A stretch of 8,710 nt of DNA from Wolbachia pipientis (GTDB taxonomy: Bacteria > Pseudomonadota > Alphaproteobacteria > Rickettsiales > Anaplasmataceae), in contig NZ_JAHDJT010000049.1 of NCBI RefSeq assembly GCF_023661085.1, forward strand, positions 1-8,710, given 5' to 3'. A program made the translations under genes and the position numbers. Shown here piece after piece: positions 1-6,622 of the stretch. The notes under the pieces were generated by a model. It was not told the origin of the DNA and did no database searches. It saw nothing but the letters and a program-made list of their open reading frames with translations. Within the stretch, counting starts at the first letter, position 1, and each line of letters begins with the position of its first letter.

Positions 1-84
1 ATACCTTATTATTCTGTTCTCTTTCACATCTTCTTTCCTTAGCTTGACGCGTATGGTTTAAAAAAGTGTGTTAAACCGAATTTT

Positions 85-243
85 TTAATTCAACCCGATT
101 TTTAATCTACCAGGGAAAAAAATATCAAGTTGAGATATAGTTAAAGCCCAATTAGGTATAGCCATAGTCCAATTCTGTTCTGCCTTTTTTATGAGATTTT
201 TCTGCATAATCCACAGACCATTAGTTGATGCTTTATCAACACA
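85..243 (-). mobile_element. IS256-family transposase, C-terminal remnant
   Basis: The minus strand stays open for 52 codons, ending in TAA at 85-87 and bounded upstream by a stop at 244-246. Its translation contains NWTMAIPNWALTISQL (about positions 130-174) followed by DIFFPGRLKIGLN. This matches the conserved C-terminus of IS256/Mutator-type transposases, which reads approximately KKWTMPIxNWxLxxxxxxIxFGDRL. The catalytic DDE domain is missing, so it cannot encode an active enzyme. Just upstream (272-289, another frame) the minus strand reads VFYTSK, weakly resembling the family's IYTTN motif. The remnant may therefore extend to about 300 with frameshifts and internal loss. No terminal inverted repeat was identified with confidence. 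Confidence 0.7.
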
Positions 244-490
244 TTATGAACGTGACTTCGAAACTATGACATTTGCTGGTATAAAAAACTTTTTTAAAGT
301 TCACAATGGTGATTTTAAAGAAAAACTGGGAAATGGAGGAATCACTCTGATTAACTTTGTAGATTTTCAAGATATTAAGGAGAGAAATATTCCTACATTA
401 AAAGTACAGGCATTTGAAAAGTTTGCAGAAAGTAGTGTGCCGAGTGGAAATCTTAACAATCAAAACGTTGAGCAACACCGGGGGTTGTAG
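191..490 (+). pseudogene. Unidentified open frame, possible 3' gene fragment beside IS remnant
   Basis: I do not recognise this 99-residue reading frame. The frame is open from about 134, so the ATG at 191 is only its first Met, and its first part lies antisense to the transposase remnant. A real coding piece, if any, is probably the later part (about 244-490), with translation such as NFFKVHNGDFKEKL and LKVQAFEKFAES. A perfect hairpin lies 33 bases after its stop, as expected at a gene's 3' end. No ribosome binding site precedes 191: the ATG follows a run of T. It could be the tail of a gene cut by the insertion sequence, or a chance frame across IS debris. No domain, signal peptide or membrane segment is visible. 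Confidence 0.25.
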
Positions 491-523
491 TCCTATTGTT
501 CGATCCTTTAACCACCCAATGCA

Positions 524-544
524 CATAGGCCCGCTGGGCCTATG
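524..544. terminator. Perfect GC-rich hairpin, possible terminator
   Basis: CATAGGCCC at 524-532 and GGGCCTATG at 536-544 are perfect reverse complements with a three-base loop (GCT). The stem is far richer in GC than its surroundings. No T-tract follows on either strand, so it is not a canonical intrinsic terminator. It could still end transcription of the upstream fragment or be a small palindromic repeat. Confidence 0.4.
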
Positions 545-654
545 CTTAAAAATGCTTGTACGTGAATATATAACGAGCACTGTTTGTCAGTAAAATAGCA
601 CTTTACTTTACAAAGAATGTGGATATCATTTGAAATATATTTTTGAAAATTAGT

Positions 655-1803
655 ATGTCAGAGGTTGCAGACGTAGAAATCAAAGAGCAAGCTGTATGTG
701 AAAAAATGTGTTTTAGCGTGAGTCGCGCAAGTCTTTTAAATACGCTATCCAGAGTGAGCGGGGTGGTTGAAAGGCGTAACGCAATAGATGTTTTAGCATG
801 TATAAACATCAAAGCACAACACGGCAGCATAAAATTAAAGGCTACTGATCTTGACATTTCAATATTTGCCTCACTTGCTGCAAATGTATCAGCGGAAGGA
901 GAAGTAAAAATCTCAGCACATACTTTACACGACATAGTGAAGAAGTTGCCAACTGATTCAGATATTAATTTCAGAATGAATGATCAAGGGAAACTATTGA
1001 TATCTTGCGGAAATGCAAACTTTTCTCTACCGAATGTAGTTTCAAATAACTTTCCTGTCCTTGAAGAAGGGGATCATAAATATGATTTTACTCTACTGAG
1101 TGCAGATTTGGTAGACTTATTAACTAAAACGAAGTTTGCTGTAACACTAGATGATACAAGATATAATTTAAATGGGATATACTTGCATACAGATGAGCAA
1201 TTTCTGTATTGTGTTGCAACCGATGGTCACCGTTTATCGTGTATAAAGAGGCATAAACCTGAAAATATTAACGGCGAATTTGGTGTGATAATTCCACGTA
1301 AAACTGTCATGGAACTGCTGAAAGTATTGGATGATTGTAATGAAACTAATATAAAGCTCTCAGACAGAAAAATCAAATTCACATGCGGTGAGTATATTTT
1401 AATATCAAAATTAATAGATGGAACTTTTCCAGATTATAAAACTGTTATTCCGGCATCTCAGGATAAACAAATGATTGTCGAGAGTGGCAAGCTAGCTAGT
1501 GTTATAGATCGGGTTTCCGTTGTTGTATCCGATAAAATAAAATCCATCAGGTTTTCGTTACAAGAAAAATTATTAACTCTAAACTCAAACTCCCAAGAGT
1601 GCAGTAATGCAACTGAATCCATAGAGGTAGATTATAATGAAGCTCCTATGGAAATAGGATTTAATTCACGCTATTTGCTTGATGTTTTATCCTGCATAAA
1701 AAATAAATGTAAGTTTAGCTTATCAGATGGCAATGGTGCTACAATTATCACTGATGAAGATGATCCAAATGCATTATATATAGTAATGCCAATGAGAACT
1801 TAA
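655..1803 (+). CDS. dnaN: DNA polymerase III subunit beta (sliding clamp)
   Basis: DnaN forms the homodimeric ring that clamps the replicative polymerase to DNA. The core begins MCFSVSRASLLNTLSRVSGVVERRN, in the style of the family N-terminus, and is followed by conserved LKATDLDISI, VATDGHRLS and GTFPDYKTVIP segments. It closes on YIVMPMRT, matching the usual YxVMPMR end that makes up the hydrophobic protein-binding pocket. The three clamp domains span roughly residues 18-135, 145-260 and 261-382. From ATG 655 it is 382 aa. An in-frame TTG at 643 would add 4 residues. The ATG at 706 would give 365 aa, close to the E. coli length of 366, so the first 17 residues may be a lineage extension or a misplaced start. 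No strong Shine-Dalgarno site decides this. The gene converges on truA with one base between stop codons. No frameshift or missing core motif was seen. Confidence 0.97.
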   Translation: MSEVADVEIKEQAVCEKMCFSVSRASLLNTLSRVSGVVERRNAIDVLACINIKAQHGSIKLKATDLDISIFASLAANVSAEGEVKISAHTLHDIVKKLPTDSDINFRMNDQGKLLISCGNANFSLPNVVSNNFPVLEEGDHKYDFTLLSADLVDLLTKTKFAVTLDDTRYNLNGIYLHTDEQFLYCVATDGHRLSCIKRHKPENINGEFGVIIPRKTVMELLKVLDDCNETNIKLSDRKIKFTCGEYILISKLIDGTFPDYKTVIPASQDKQMIVESGKLASVIDRVSVVVSDKIKSIRFSLQEKLLTLNSNSQECSNATESIEVDYNEAPMEIGFNSRYLLDVLSCIKNKCKFSLSDGNGATIITDEDDPNALYIVMPMRT

Positions 1804-1804
1804 G

Positions 1805-2542
1805 TTAGTAATCTATCTTTACCAAATATAAACCGCAAGGTGGTGCAGTAACTCCAGCAGCGTTTCTTTTACATTGATTTAATATATTTAGCATTTCTTG
1901 TGGATTAGTTTTGTTTTTTCCAAATTCAACCAAAGTACCGACAATGATCCTCACTTGATTATGTAAAAAAGAAATAGCGGATATTTTGATGTATATATGA
2001 CTCCCATTTTGTGCTATCTCGATATCATCAATCGTTCTTACCGGATTTGCAGCTTGACAGTCTTTTGAGCGGAAACTTGAAAGGTTGTGCTTTCCAAGAA
2101 GATGTTTAGCTGCTTCACGCATGATGTTTACGTCAAGTGGGTTAAATACTTGCCATACATGACCAGCTTCTAAAGCTGTAGGAGCATAGCGGTTAATTAT
2201 TCTATATTCGTAGTGTCTTTTTTTTGCTGAGAATCGCGCGTGAAACTCATCATCTACAACTTCTGCATTGAGCACGACTATGGGAATCGATTTTAAGTGA
2301 TAATTTATTGCATTCCTTATTCTGTAAAGCTCAAATTCCCTCTCCATATCAAAATGAGCAACTTGCCCTAAAGCGTGAACTCCTGCATCAGTCCTGCCAC
2401 CGCAGTGCAAAGTGACTTTCTCTCCATTGAAGTTAAATATAGCATTTTCTATGGTCTCCTGGATTGAGTTAGTAGAATGTTGTTGTTTCTGCCAACCAGA
2501 GAAACTACTACCGTTATACTCTATCGTTATTTTATATCGCAC
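1805..2542 (-). CDS. truA: tRNA pseudouridine(38-40) synthase TruA
   Basis: TruA isomerises uridines 38-40 in the anticodon arm of several tRNAs to pseudouridine, in the cytosol. The 245-residue product opens with RYKITIEYNGSSFSGWQKQ, the standard TruA N-terminus. It carries the catalytic motif GRTDAGVHALGQ, with the nucleophilic Asp at residue 52. DEFHARFSAKKRHYEYRI (about 98-115) and the C-terminal FLHNQVRIIVGTL are also typical. The start is GTG (2540-2542): it puts the N-terminus exactly at the family boundary, and an in-frame stop lies five codons upstream. No clear ribosome binding site is seen. It is convergent with dnaN, leaving no room for a separate terminator, so transcripts probably overlap. 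It is slightly shorter than E. coli TruA but intact. Confidence 0.97.
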   Translation of the reverse strand: MRYKITIEYNGSSFSGWQKQQHSTNSIQETIENAIFNFNGEKVTLHCGGRTDAGVHALGQVAHFDMEREFELYRIRNAINYHLKSIPIVVLNAEVVDDEFHARFSAKKRHYEYRIINRYAPTALEAGHVWQVFNPLDVNIMREAAKHLLGKHNLSSFRSKDCQAANPVRTIDDIEIAQNGSHIYIKISAISFLHNQVRIIVGTLVEFGKNKTNPQEMLNILNQCKRNAAGVTAPPCGLYLVKIDY

Positions 2543-2569
2543 TACAAAGTCTATCTAATTTTCTATCTT

Positions 2570-2611
2570 ATACCAAATCTCGCTGGTAATAGATAAATTA
2601 ATCAAGAGTAC
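2570..2611. repeat. Dispersed repeat, copy 1
   Basis: About 42 bases beginning ATACCAAATCTCGCTGGTAA closely resemble the stretch at 8474-8513. Both share the order ATACCAAATC, TGxTAATAG and AAATTAA. The two copies are about 5.9 kb apart, in different intergenic gaps. This looks like a small dispersed intergenic repeat; its function is unknown. Confidence 0.6.
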
Positions 2612-2720
2612 TTTTTGCCTATAGCTGGAGGTTTAAACAAATTTATGGTGTGTTCTTACTTGGGTGACACATAACTAGTCTTGAAATCACAATGTTTGTG
2701 CAATTTCAGTAGCAGGTTGC

Positions 2721-2748
2721 TTGAGTCCATACTATTATATAGTATAAT
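2721..2748 (+). promoter_or_regulatory. Putative promoter of ppsR
   Basis: TTGAGT (2721-2726) and a perfect TATAAT (2743-2748) are separated by 16 bases. The predicted transcript start falls at about 2754-2756, only a few bases before the ATG at 2761, so the mRNA would be nearly leaderless. The -10 box sits inside the palindrome at 2735-2757. Confidence 0.45.
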
Positions 2749-2757
2749 ACTATATAA
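2735..2757. promoter_or_regulatory. 23-base palindrome overlapping the ppsR -10 region, possible operator
   Basis: TTATATAGTAT (2735-2745) and ATACTATATAA (2747-2757) are perfect reverse complements around a single central A. The palindrome covers the TATAAT box and ends three bases before the ppsR ATG. It could bind a dimeric regulator or fold in the mRNA. Composition is nearly all A/T, so chance is possible. Confidence 0.4.
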
Positions 2758-2760
2758 AAT

Positions 2761-3579
2761 ATGACCTTTAAAAAGCTCAATCTACACTTAGTATCAGATT
2801 CAAGTGGTGAAACCGTTATATCAGTTGCAAAGTCAGCTCTGAAACACTTTCGTTCTGTAGAAACAATTGAATATGTTTGGTCTTTCGTGAAAAAAGAAGA
2901 ACAAATTGATAGAATTTTGGAGGAAATCAATAAGAAAAGTGATGAGCATCACTTTGTTATATGTACTATTACTGATGATGAACTAAGAAAATATTTAAAA
3001 GGTAATTGTATAAAATTGGAAATTCCCTATCGAGCAATATTATCACATATCATTAGAGAAATTTCTTCCTATCTTGAAATTGAAAAAGACGAAAAGCTTG
3101 ACTTGCATACTGAGATAAATAATGAGTATTTTCAGCGTATTGAGGCAATAAACTACACTATTAATCATGATGACGGACAAAATATTCAAGATATTGACAA
3201 GGCAGACATAATCTTGATTGGAGTTTCGCGTACATCAAAGTCTCCCACCAGTATGTATTTAGCTTATCGGGGCTATAGGGTTGCAAATATTCCTTTTGTT
3301 AGTGAGATACCCTTTTATGTTGATTTAACAAAGTTAGAGAATAAGCTAACAATAGGGCTAACAATAGATGCAAGTAGGCTGGTGGAAATACGCAAAAATA
3401 GACTTACTTCAATTAACAACGAAAATAATAATGTATACGCTGACCCTAAGAAAGTAGAAAAGGAAATTAAAAAAGCAGAGGAACTTTTTAAACAAAACAA
3501 TTGGCCAATTATCGATGTAACGCAAAAGTCGATCGAGGAAGTGTCAGCAACGATTATACAATATTTTAATAGAATGTGA
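2761..3579 (+). CDS. ppsR: Pyruvate, phosphate dikinase regulatory protein (PDRP, DUF299)
   Basis: This family is a bifunctional kinase/phosphorylase: ADP-dependent phosphorylation of an active-site Thr turns off pyruvate phosphate dikinase (PPDK) or PEP synthase, and Pi-dependent phosphorolysis turns it on. The 272-residue product starts with [17 protein letters not shown], the family signature, and has [18 protein letters not shown] at 123-140. It also carries the P-loop [15 protein letters not shown] at 154-168, then [10 protein letters not shown]. Length is normal for the family (about 270). PPDK rather than PEP synthase is the likely target because Rickettsiales generally carry ppdK; the partner is not in this window. 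The start codon follows the promoter and palindrome almost directly, and no ribosome binding site is seen. The gene appears monocistronic, because rpmJ has its own promoter. Confidence 0.93.
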   Translation: MTFKKLNLHLVSDSSGETVISVAKSALKHFRSVETIEYVWSFVKKEEQIDRILEEINKKSDEHHFVICTITDDELRKYLKGNCIKLEIPYRAILSHIIREISSYLEIEKDEKLDLHTEINNEYFQRIEAINYTINHDDGQNIQDIDKADIILIGVSRTSKSPTSMYLAYRGYRVANIPFVSEIPFYVDLTKLENKLTIGLTIDASRLVEIRKNRLTSINNENNNVYADPKKVEKEIKKAEELFKQNNWPIIDVTQKSIEEVSATIIQYFNRM

Positions 3580-3591
3580 TAAATTTATCAA

Positions 3592-3620
3592 TTGACTAAC
3601 TCTTTGTAAGTAACCATAAT
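3592..3620 (+). promoter_or_regulatory. Putative promoter of rpmJ
   Basis: TTGACT (3592-3597) and CATAAT (3615-3620) are separated by 17 bases, close to the sigma-70 consensus. The predicted transcript start, about 3627, lies about 20 bases before the rpmJ ATG. It begins 12 bases after the ppsR stop codon, so rpmJ can be transcribed independently. Confidence 0.55.
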
Positions 3621-3647
3621 ATAAAATAGTTTGGTTTTCGTATAGTT

Positions 3648-3776
3648 ATGAAAGTTAAAGGCTCACTAAAGTCCCATCGCAGCAGAGATAAAAACTGTAA
3701 AGTTGTGAGAAGGAGTGGTAAAATTTACGTTATAAATAAAGTAAAGCCAAGGTGTAAAGCTCGCCAGGGTTCTTGA
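3648..3776 (+). CDS. rpmJ: 50S ribosomal protein L36
   Basis: A 42-residue basic protein: [20 protein letters not shown], then [20 protein letters not shown] and GS. This matches the L36 pattern MKVRxSLKS...CKxVRRxGxxYVINKxxPRxKARQG. L36 is a small component of the large ribosomal subunit near the peptidyl transferase region. Only two Cys are present and the CxxC...CxxxxH zinc ribbon is absent, so this is the zinc-independent (C-minus) form usual in alphaproteobacteria. It stands alone, away from any ribosomal protein operon, behind a good promoter. Confidence 0.95.
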   Translation: MKVKGSLKSHRSRDKNCKVVRRSGKIYVINKVKPRCKARQGS

Positions 3777-3798
3777 GTATCAGTCATAAATTGATTAT

Positions 3799-3912
3799 GC
3801 AAGGGGATTATTGGTTGCCTTGAGACAACGTGGCTAGAATACTGTATGTCAGTTGTATATCCGGGCTTGGCTTGCGGTAAAAGGATTCTAAGCTGTAACT
3901 AGGGTGCTTAGT
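3799..3912 (+). ncRNA. Candidate structured RNA or ftsB leader in rpmJ-ftsB gap
   Basis: The 190-base gap between rpmJ and ftsB has no convincing reading frame. Positions 3801-3910 are about 45% G+C by hand count, clearly above the surrounding coding DNA, a common sign of RNA genes in AT-rich genomes. Visible pairings include GCTAGAAT (from 3833) with ATTCTAaGC (from 3885, one bulged base), CTAAGC (from 3888) with GCTTAG (from 3906), and GTTG/CAAC around CCTTGAGA. A T-rich stretch with TTTTTTT follows (about 3939-3946) and could end a transcript. It lacks the SRP RNA core and RNase P landmarks. A divergent 6S RNA is possible but unproven, and a long ftsB leader is the alternative. Strand is inferred from the flanking genes. 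Confidence 0.35.
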
Positions 3913-3966
3913 TTCTTGTTCACTTTTTCATGTTATACGTTTTTTTAGTTTCTCATATGTAAAAGT

Positions 3967-4284
3967 ATGATGTTTGTATTTAGGAATAAGAAGAGGCTAC
4001 TGTATTTAAGTACAGCTTTGCTCATTTCTTCTCTTACACTATATTTTAGTATCAGTACGATTACGGGTAAACGTGGCTTATCAGCATTAATGGATTTAAA
4101 AAAAGAGATAGAGTACAATAAACTTTTGCTGAAGAATATATCTTTTGAAAGGGAAAAGTTGAGTAATAAAGTGTTCGGCCTATATGAAAAAAGCTTAGAT
4201 TTGGATCTGCTTGACGAACAAGCAAGAAATGCTCTGGGTTATGTAAGCCCTAAAGAGCTAATGGTTGTTCTTGATGTGGAATAG
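3967..4284 (+). CDS. ftsB: Septum formation initiator family protein (FtsB/DivIC-like)
   Basis: FtsB is a small bitopic inner-membrane protein that joins FtsL and FtsQ in the divisome. The 105-residue product has a short basic N-terminus (RNKKR) and one membrane helix at about 11-30. A coiled-coil-prone stretch follows at about 36-72 (LKKEIEYNKLLLKNISFEREKL). The C-terminal motif LDLDLLDEQARNALGYVSPKE resembles the family's DxxxIEExAREELGxxxPxE. Length is usual for FtsB (about 100). A second ATG directly follows the first (3970), and either may be used. The preceding 190-base gap may contain an RNA gene or leader. The following gene has its own promoter-like sequence. Sequence drift in this family is high, so the call rests mainly on architecture and the C-terminal motif. 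Confidence 0.85.
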   Translation: MMFVFRNKKRLLYLSTALLISSLTLYFSISTITGKRGLSALMDLKKEIEYNKLLLKNISFEREKLSNKVFGLYEKSLDLDLLDEQARNALGYVSPKELMVVLDVE

Positions 4285-4291
4285 CAACATC

Positions 4292-4320
4292 TTTAAACAA
4301 AAGAAAAAAACCGCTATAAT
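4292..4320 (+). promoter_or_regulatory. Putative promoter of the dioxygenase-like gene
   Basis: TTTAAA (4292-4297) and a perfect TATAAT (4315-4320) are spaced by 17 bases. The expected start at about 4327 gives a leader of about 18 bases before the ATG at 4345. The promoter probably serves both this gene and pepA. Confidence 0.5.
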
Positions 4321-4344
4321 CCAAGTGCAGGCATTATAAACGAG

Positions 4345-4995
4345 ATGAAAGTGAAAAATATCTTATTAGCGCTTTTAATACAGACTGTGTTCGGGTTGTC
4401 ATCATTTGCAGCCGATCCTATTTTGCTCAACTGTATTGAAACCCCAGAGATTTATGATCTTGATACAAAACCAAAAAGCTTTAACTCTTCAAATAACTTA
4501 AGAAGAAAACCCGGTTCTCCAAATAGCGCAACAGGAGAATTAATAAGCATAGTGGGTAGAGTTACTGATGTAAACTGTTTGCCAATACAAAACGCTGTAG
4601 TTTCTATATGGCACGCGAATTCACACGGCGTAAACCATTATGACAAGAATGTGGAGGATGATAAGCTTGATCCAAATTTTGCTGGGTCAGGAAGGTTTAT
4701 AGTAAATAACCTTGGCTATTATAATTTTATTACAATAGCACCTGGTAAGATCGGTGATAGGGCTCCACACATCAACTTTTTGGTTCAACATCCAGATTTC
4801 CCAGAGTTCACAACACAAATGTTCTTTGCCGACCATAGTTGTGACAACTGTGCTGATTCTGCTCTTGGGGATCTTATTGACAATGGGCTTGCAAGCCTTC
4901 TGATAGCACCATTTACTTATAATGATCGGGCTATTAAGACCTACACATTTAATATCACCTTAGGTGGGTATAATAAGTTTTCTGATAAAAGATAA
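4345..4995 (+). CDS. Secreted intradiol ring-cleavage dioxygenase-like protein
   Basis: A 216-residue protein with a signal peptide: MKVK, a hydrophobic core to about residue 19, and a likely cleavage near SFAAD (22-24). The mature part has the protocatechuate 3,4-dioxygenase fold pattern: GRVTDVNCLPIQNAVVSIWHA (71-91), LDPNFAGSGRF (108-118), NNLGYYNFITIAPG (121-134) and RAPHINFLVQHPDFPEFTTQMFF (139-161). Enzymes of this family use two Tyr and two His to hold Fe(III) and split catechols between the hydroxyls. Y126 and H142 occupy ligand positions. The second His of the HxH pair is N144, and by hand alignment the first ligand Tyr position falls on a non-Tyr residue. Classical activity is therefore doubtful. 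C166 and C169 form a CDNC pair, suited to a disulfide in an exported protein. The role in this organism is unknown. pepA follows after 54 bases, suggesting an operon. Confidence 0.8.
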   Translation: MKVKNILLALLIQTVFGLSSFAADPILLNCIETPEIYDLDTKPKSFNSSNNLRRKPGSPNSATGELISIVGRVTDVNCLPIQNAVVSIWHANSHGVNHYDKNVEDDKLDPNFAGSGRFIVNNLGYYNFITIAPGKIGDRAPHINFLVQHPDFPEFTTQMFFADHSCDNCADSALGDLIDNGLASLLIAPFTYNDRAIKTYTFNITLGGYNKFSDKR

Positions 4996-5049
4996 AACCC
5001 TTGCATATCAGGGGAGTTCATAGTAGTCTTAAACGCTGTTGTACTTAAA

Positions 5050-6594
5050 ATGCATATGAAAAACATCTTACTAATGTTTTTACTATGTTTTATGTGCAGC
5101 TTACAATTATTTGCAACGGAGATGTCAACGATGAAGATAACAATTTCTAAGGCTTTACCTGATTTTGAAACGCTAGTGGTAGGTTTGTTTGAAAATGATG
5201 AATTTATAAGTAACGATAAGGTTTTACAAGACAAGCAAATTACAGATAGCATCAAAAGATTTAGTGATTTCAATGGAGGTTTTGGTGAATTTTTCTCCAT
5301 TACCTCATCAGAGGGAAAGAATATTGTAGTTGCTGGACTTGGCAAGAGAGATGAATGGGATGAAAACAAAGAATTAAATATTGGCGGAAAAGTATATTGC
5401 GAACTAAGCAGATTAAAAATCAAGCGAGCGGCAATTTCAATCGAAGGCAATGCAACAAATGTTGCATACGGTGCATTTTTGCGCAGTTTTAAGTTTGATA
5501 AGTATAAAACCAAAAAGGATGAAAAAGTTACAGAAGTAGAGGAGATCACAGTGCTAGCAAAAGATGAGCAATTCAGTAGTGCTGAAAAATCATTTGAGCG
5601 TTTAAGACAAGAAGGTGAGAGCATATTTCTTACACGTACTCTTACCACTGAACCACCTAATGTTTTATATCCAGAATCCTATGCTGACTATATAAAAACC
5701 GAACTTACTAAGCTTGGCCTTGAAATCGAAGTGCTTGGTAAGAAGCAGATGGAAGAGAAAAAAATGGGAGCATTGCTTGGGGTAGCACAAGGGAGTGGTA
5801 AAGAGCCAAAATTAGTAGTGATCAAATGGAATGGAACTTCCAAAGAACAAAAGCCTGTAGCTTTTGTGGGTAAAGGCATAACGTTTGATACTGGTGGAGT
5901 GTCACTCAAGCCTTCGCGTGGCATGGAGTCAATGAAATATGACATGGCAGGTTCTGCTACTGTGGTTGGGGTGATGCGTACTCTAGCCGGACGAAAAGCG
6001 AAGGTAAATGCGGTTGGTGTAGTTGCACTTGCAGAAAATGCAGTGGACGGTAATGCTCAAAGACCAAGTGATGTAGTAACTTCGATGTCTGGGCAAACAA
6101 TAGAAGTGTTAAACACTGATGCAGAAGGAAGGCTCGTACTTGCAGATGCTTTATGGTATACACAGGACAGATTCTCACCTAAGTTTATGGTTGATCTTGC
6201 AACCTTAACTGGCGCTATAGTGGTTGCGCTTGGGAATAATGAGTATGCTGGTCTTTTCTCCAATAATGATGAATTAGCAAATCGTCTTATTGATGTAGGC
6301 AATGAAGTAAACGAGAAGTTGTGGCGTTTTCCTATGAATGAGACTTACGATAAAATTATCGACTCACCGATTGCTGATGTCCAAAACATCGCTCCTGCAG
6401 GCTCTGGCGGAGATAGCATAATGGCTGCGCAATTTTTACAGCGTTTTGTAAATGAAACTTGCTGGGCACATTTAGACATTGCAGGCACGGCTTGGCATGA
6501 AAAAGGCACTGATATTTCCCCAAAAGGAGCGGTAGGTTTTGGTATAAGGTTGCTCAATAAATTGGTTGAAAAATACTACGAAACGGGTAATTGA
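5050..6594 (+). CDS. pepA: Leucyl aminopeptidase (M17), with N-terminal signal-like extension
   Basis: PepA is a hexameric dimetal exopeptidase that releases N-terminal residues from peptides. All expected residues are present at a constant offset of +5 from E. coli numbering. Metal ligands are K275 (VGKGITFDTGG), D280, D298, D357 and E359; catalytic residues are K287 and R361. The signature NTDAEGRL lies at 355-362. The family N-terminus normally begins around residue 28 (MKITISKALPDFETLVVG). Upstream of that the frame encodes a hydrophobic signal-like segment, KNILLMFLLCFMCSLQLFATE. Two starts are possible. ATG 5050 or 5056 would give an exported or membrane-tethered form. ATG 5131 has GGAG nine bases upstream (5118-5121) and would give the usual cytosolic form of about 487 aa. 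It lies 54 bases after the dioxygenase-like gene, probably in one transcript, and converges with the broken minus-strand gene. Confidence 0.96.
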   Translation: MHMKNILLMFLLCFMCSLQLFATEMSTMKITISKALPDFETLVVGLFENDEFISNDKVLQDKQITDSIKRFSDFNGGFGEFFSITSSEGKNIVVAGLGKRDEWDENKELNIGGKVYCELSRLKIKRAAISIEGNATNVAYGAFLRSFKFDKYKTKKDEKVTEVEEITVLAKDEQFSSAEKSFERLRQEGESIFLTRTLTTEPPNVLYPESYADYIKTELTKLGLEIEVLGKKQMEEKKMGALLGVAQGSGKEPKLVVIKWNGTSKEQKPVAFVGKGITFDTGGVSLKPSRGMESMKYDMAGSATVVGVMRTLAGRKAKVNAVGVVALAENAVDGNAQRPSDVVTSMSGQTIEVLNTDAEGRLVLADALWYTQDRFSPKFMVDLATLTGAIVVALGNNEYAGLFSNNDELANRLIDVGNEVNEKLWRFPMNETYDKIIDSPIADVQNIAPAGSGGDSIMAAQFLQRFVNETCWAHLDIAGTAWHEKGTDISPKGAVGFGIRLLNKLVEKYYETGN

Positions 6595-6622
6595 AGCCTT
6601 AATACTGAAATTTAGAAAGCTA

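Noticed and set aside
490..520. TTCGATCC resembling a tRNA T-loop
   Set aside because: No T-stem pairing, acceptor stem or anticodon arm can be drawn around it.
3799..3912. SRP (4.5S) RNA or RNase P RNA in the rpmJ-ftsB gap
   Set aside because: The GGAAGGAAGCA core of SRP RNA and the GAGGAAAGTCC region of RNase P RNA are absent.
4941..5648. 235-codon minus-strand open frame
   Set aside because: It is a Ser/Leu/Phe-rich shadow of pepA, which has all its catalytic residues on the plus strand.
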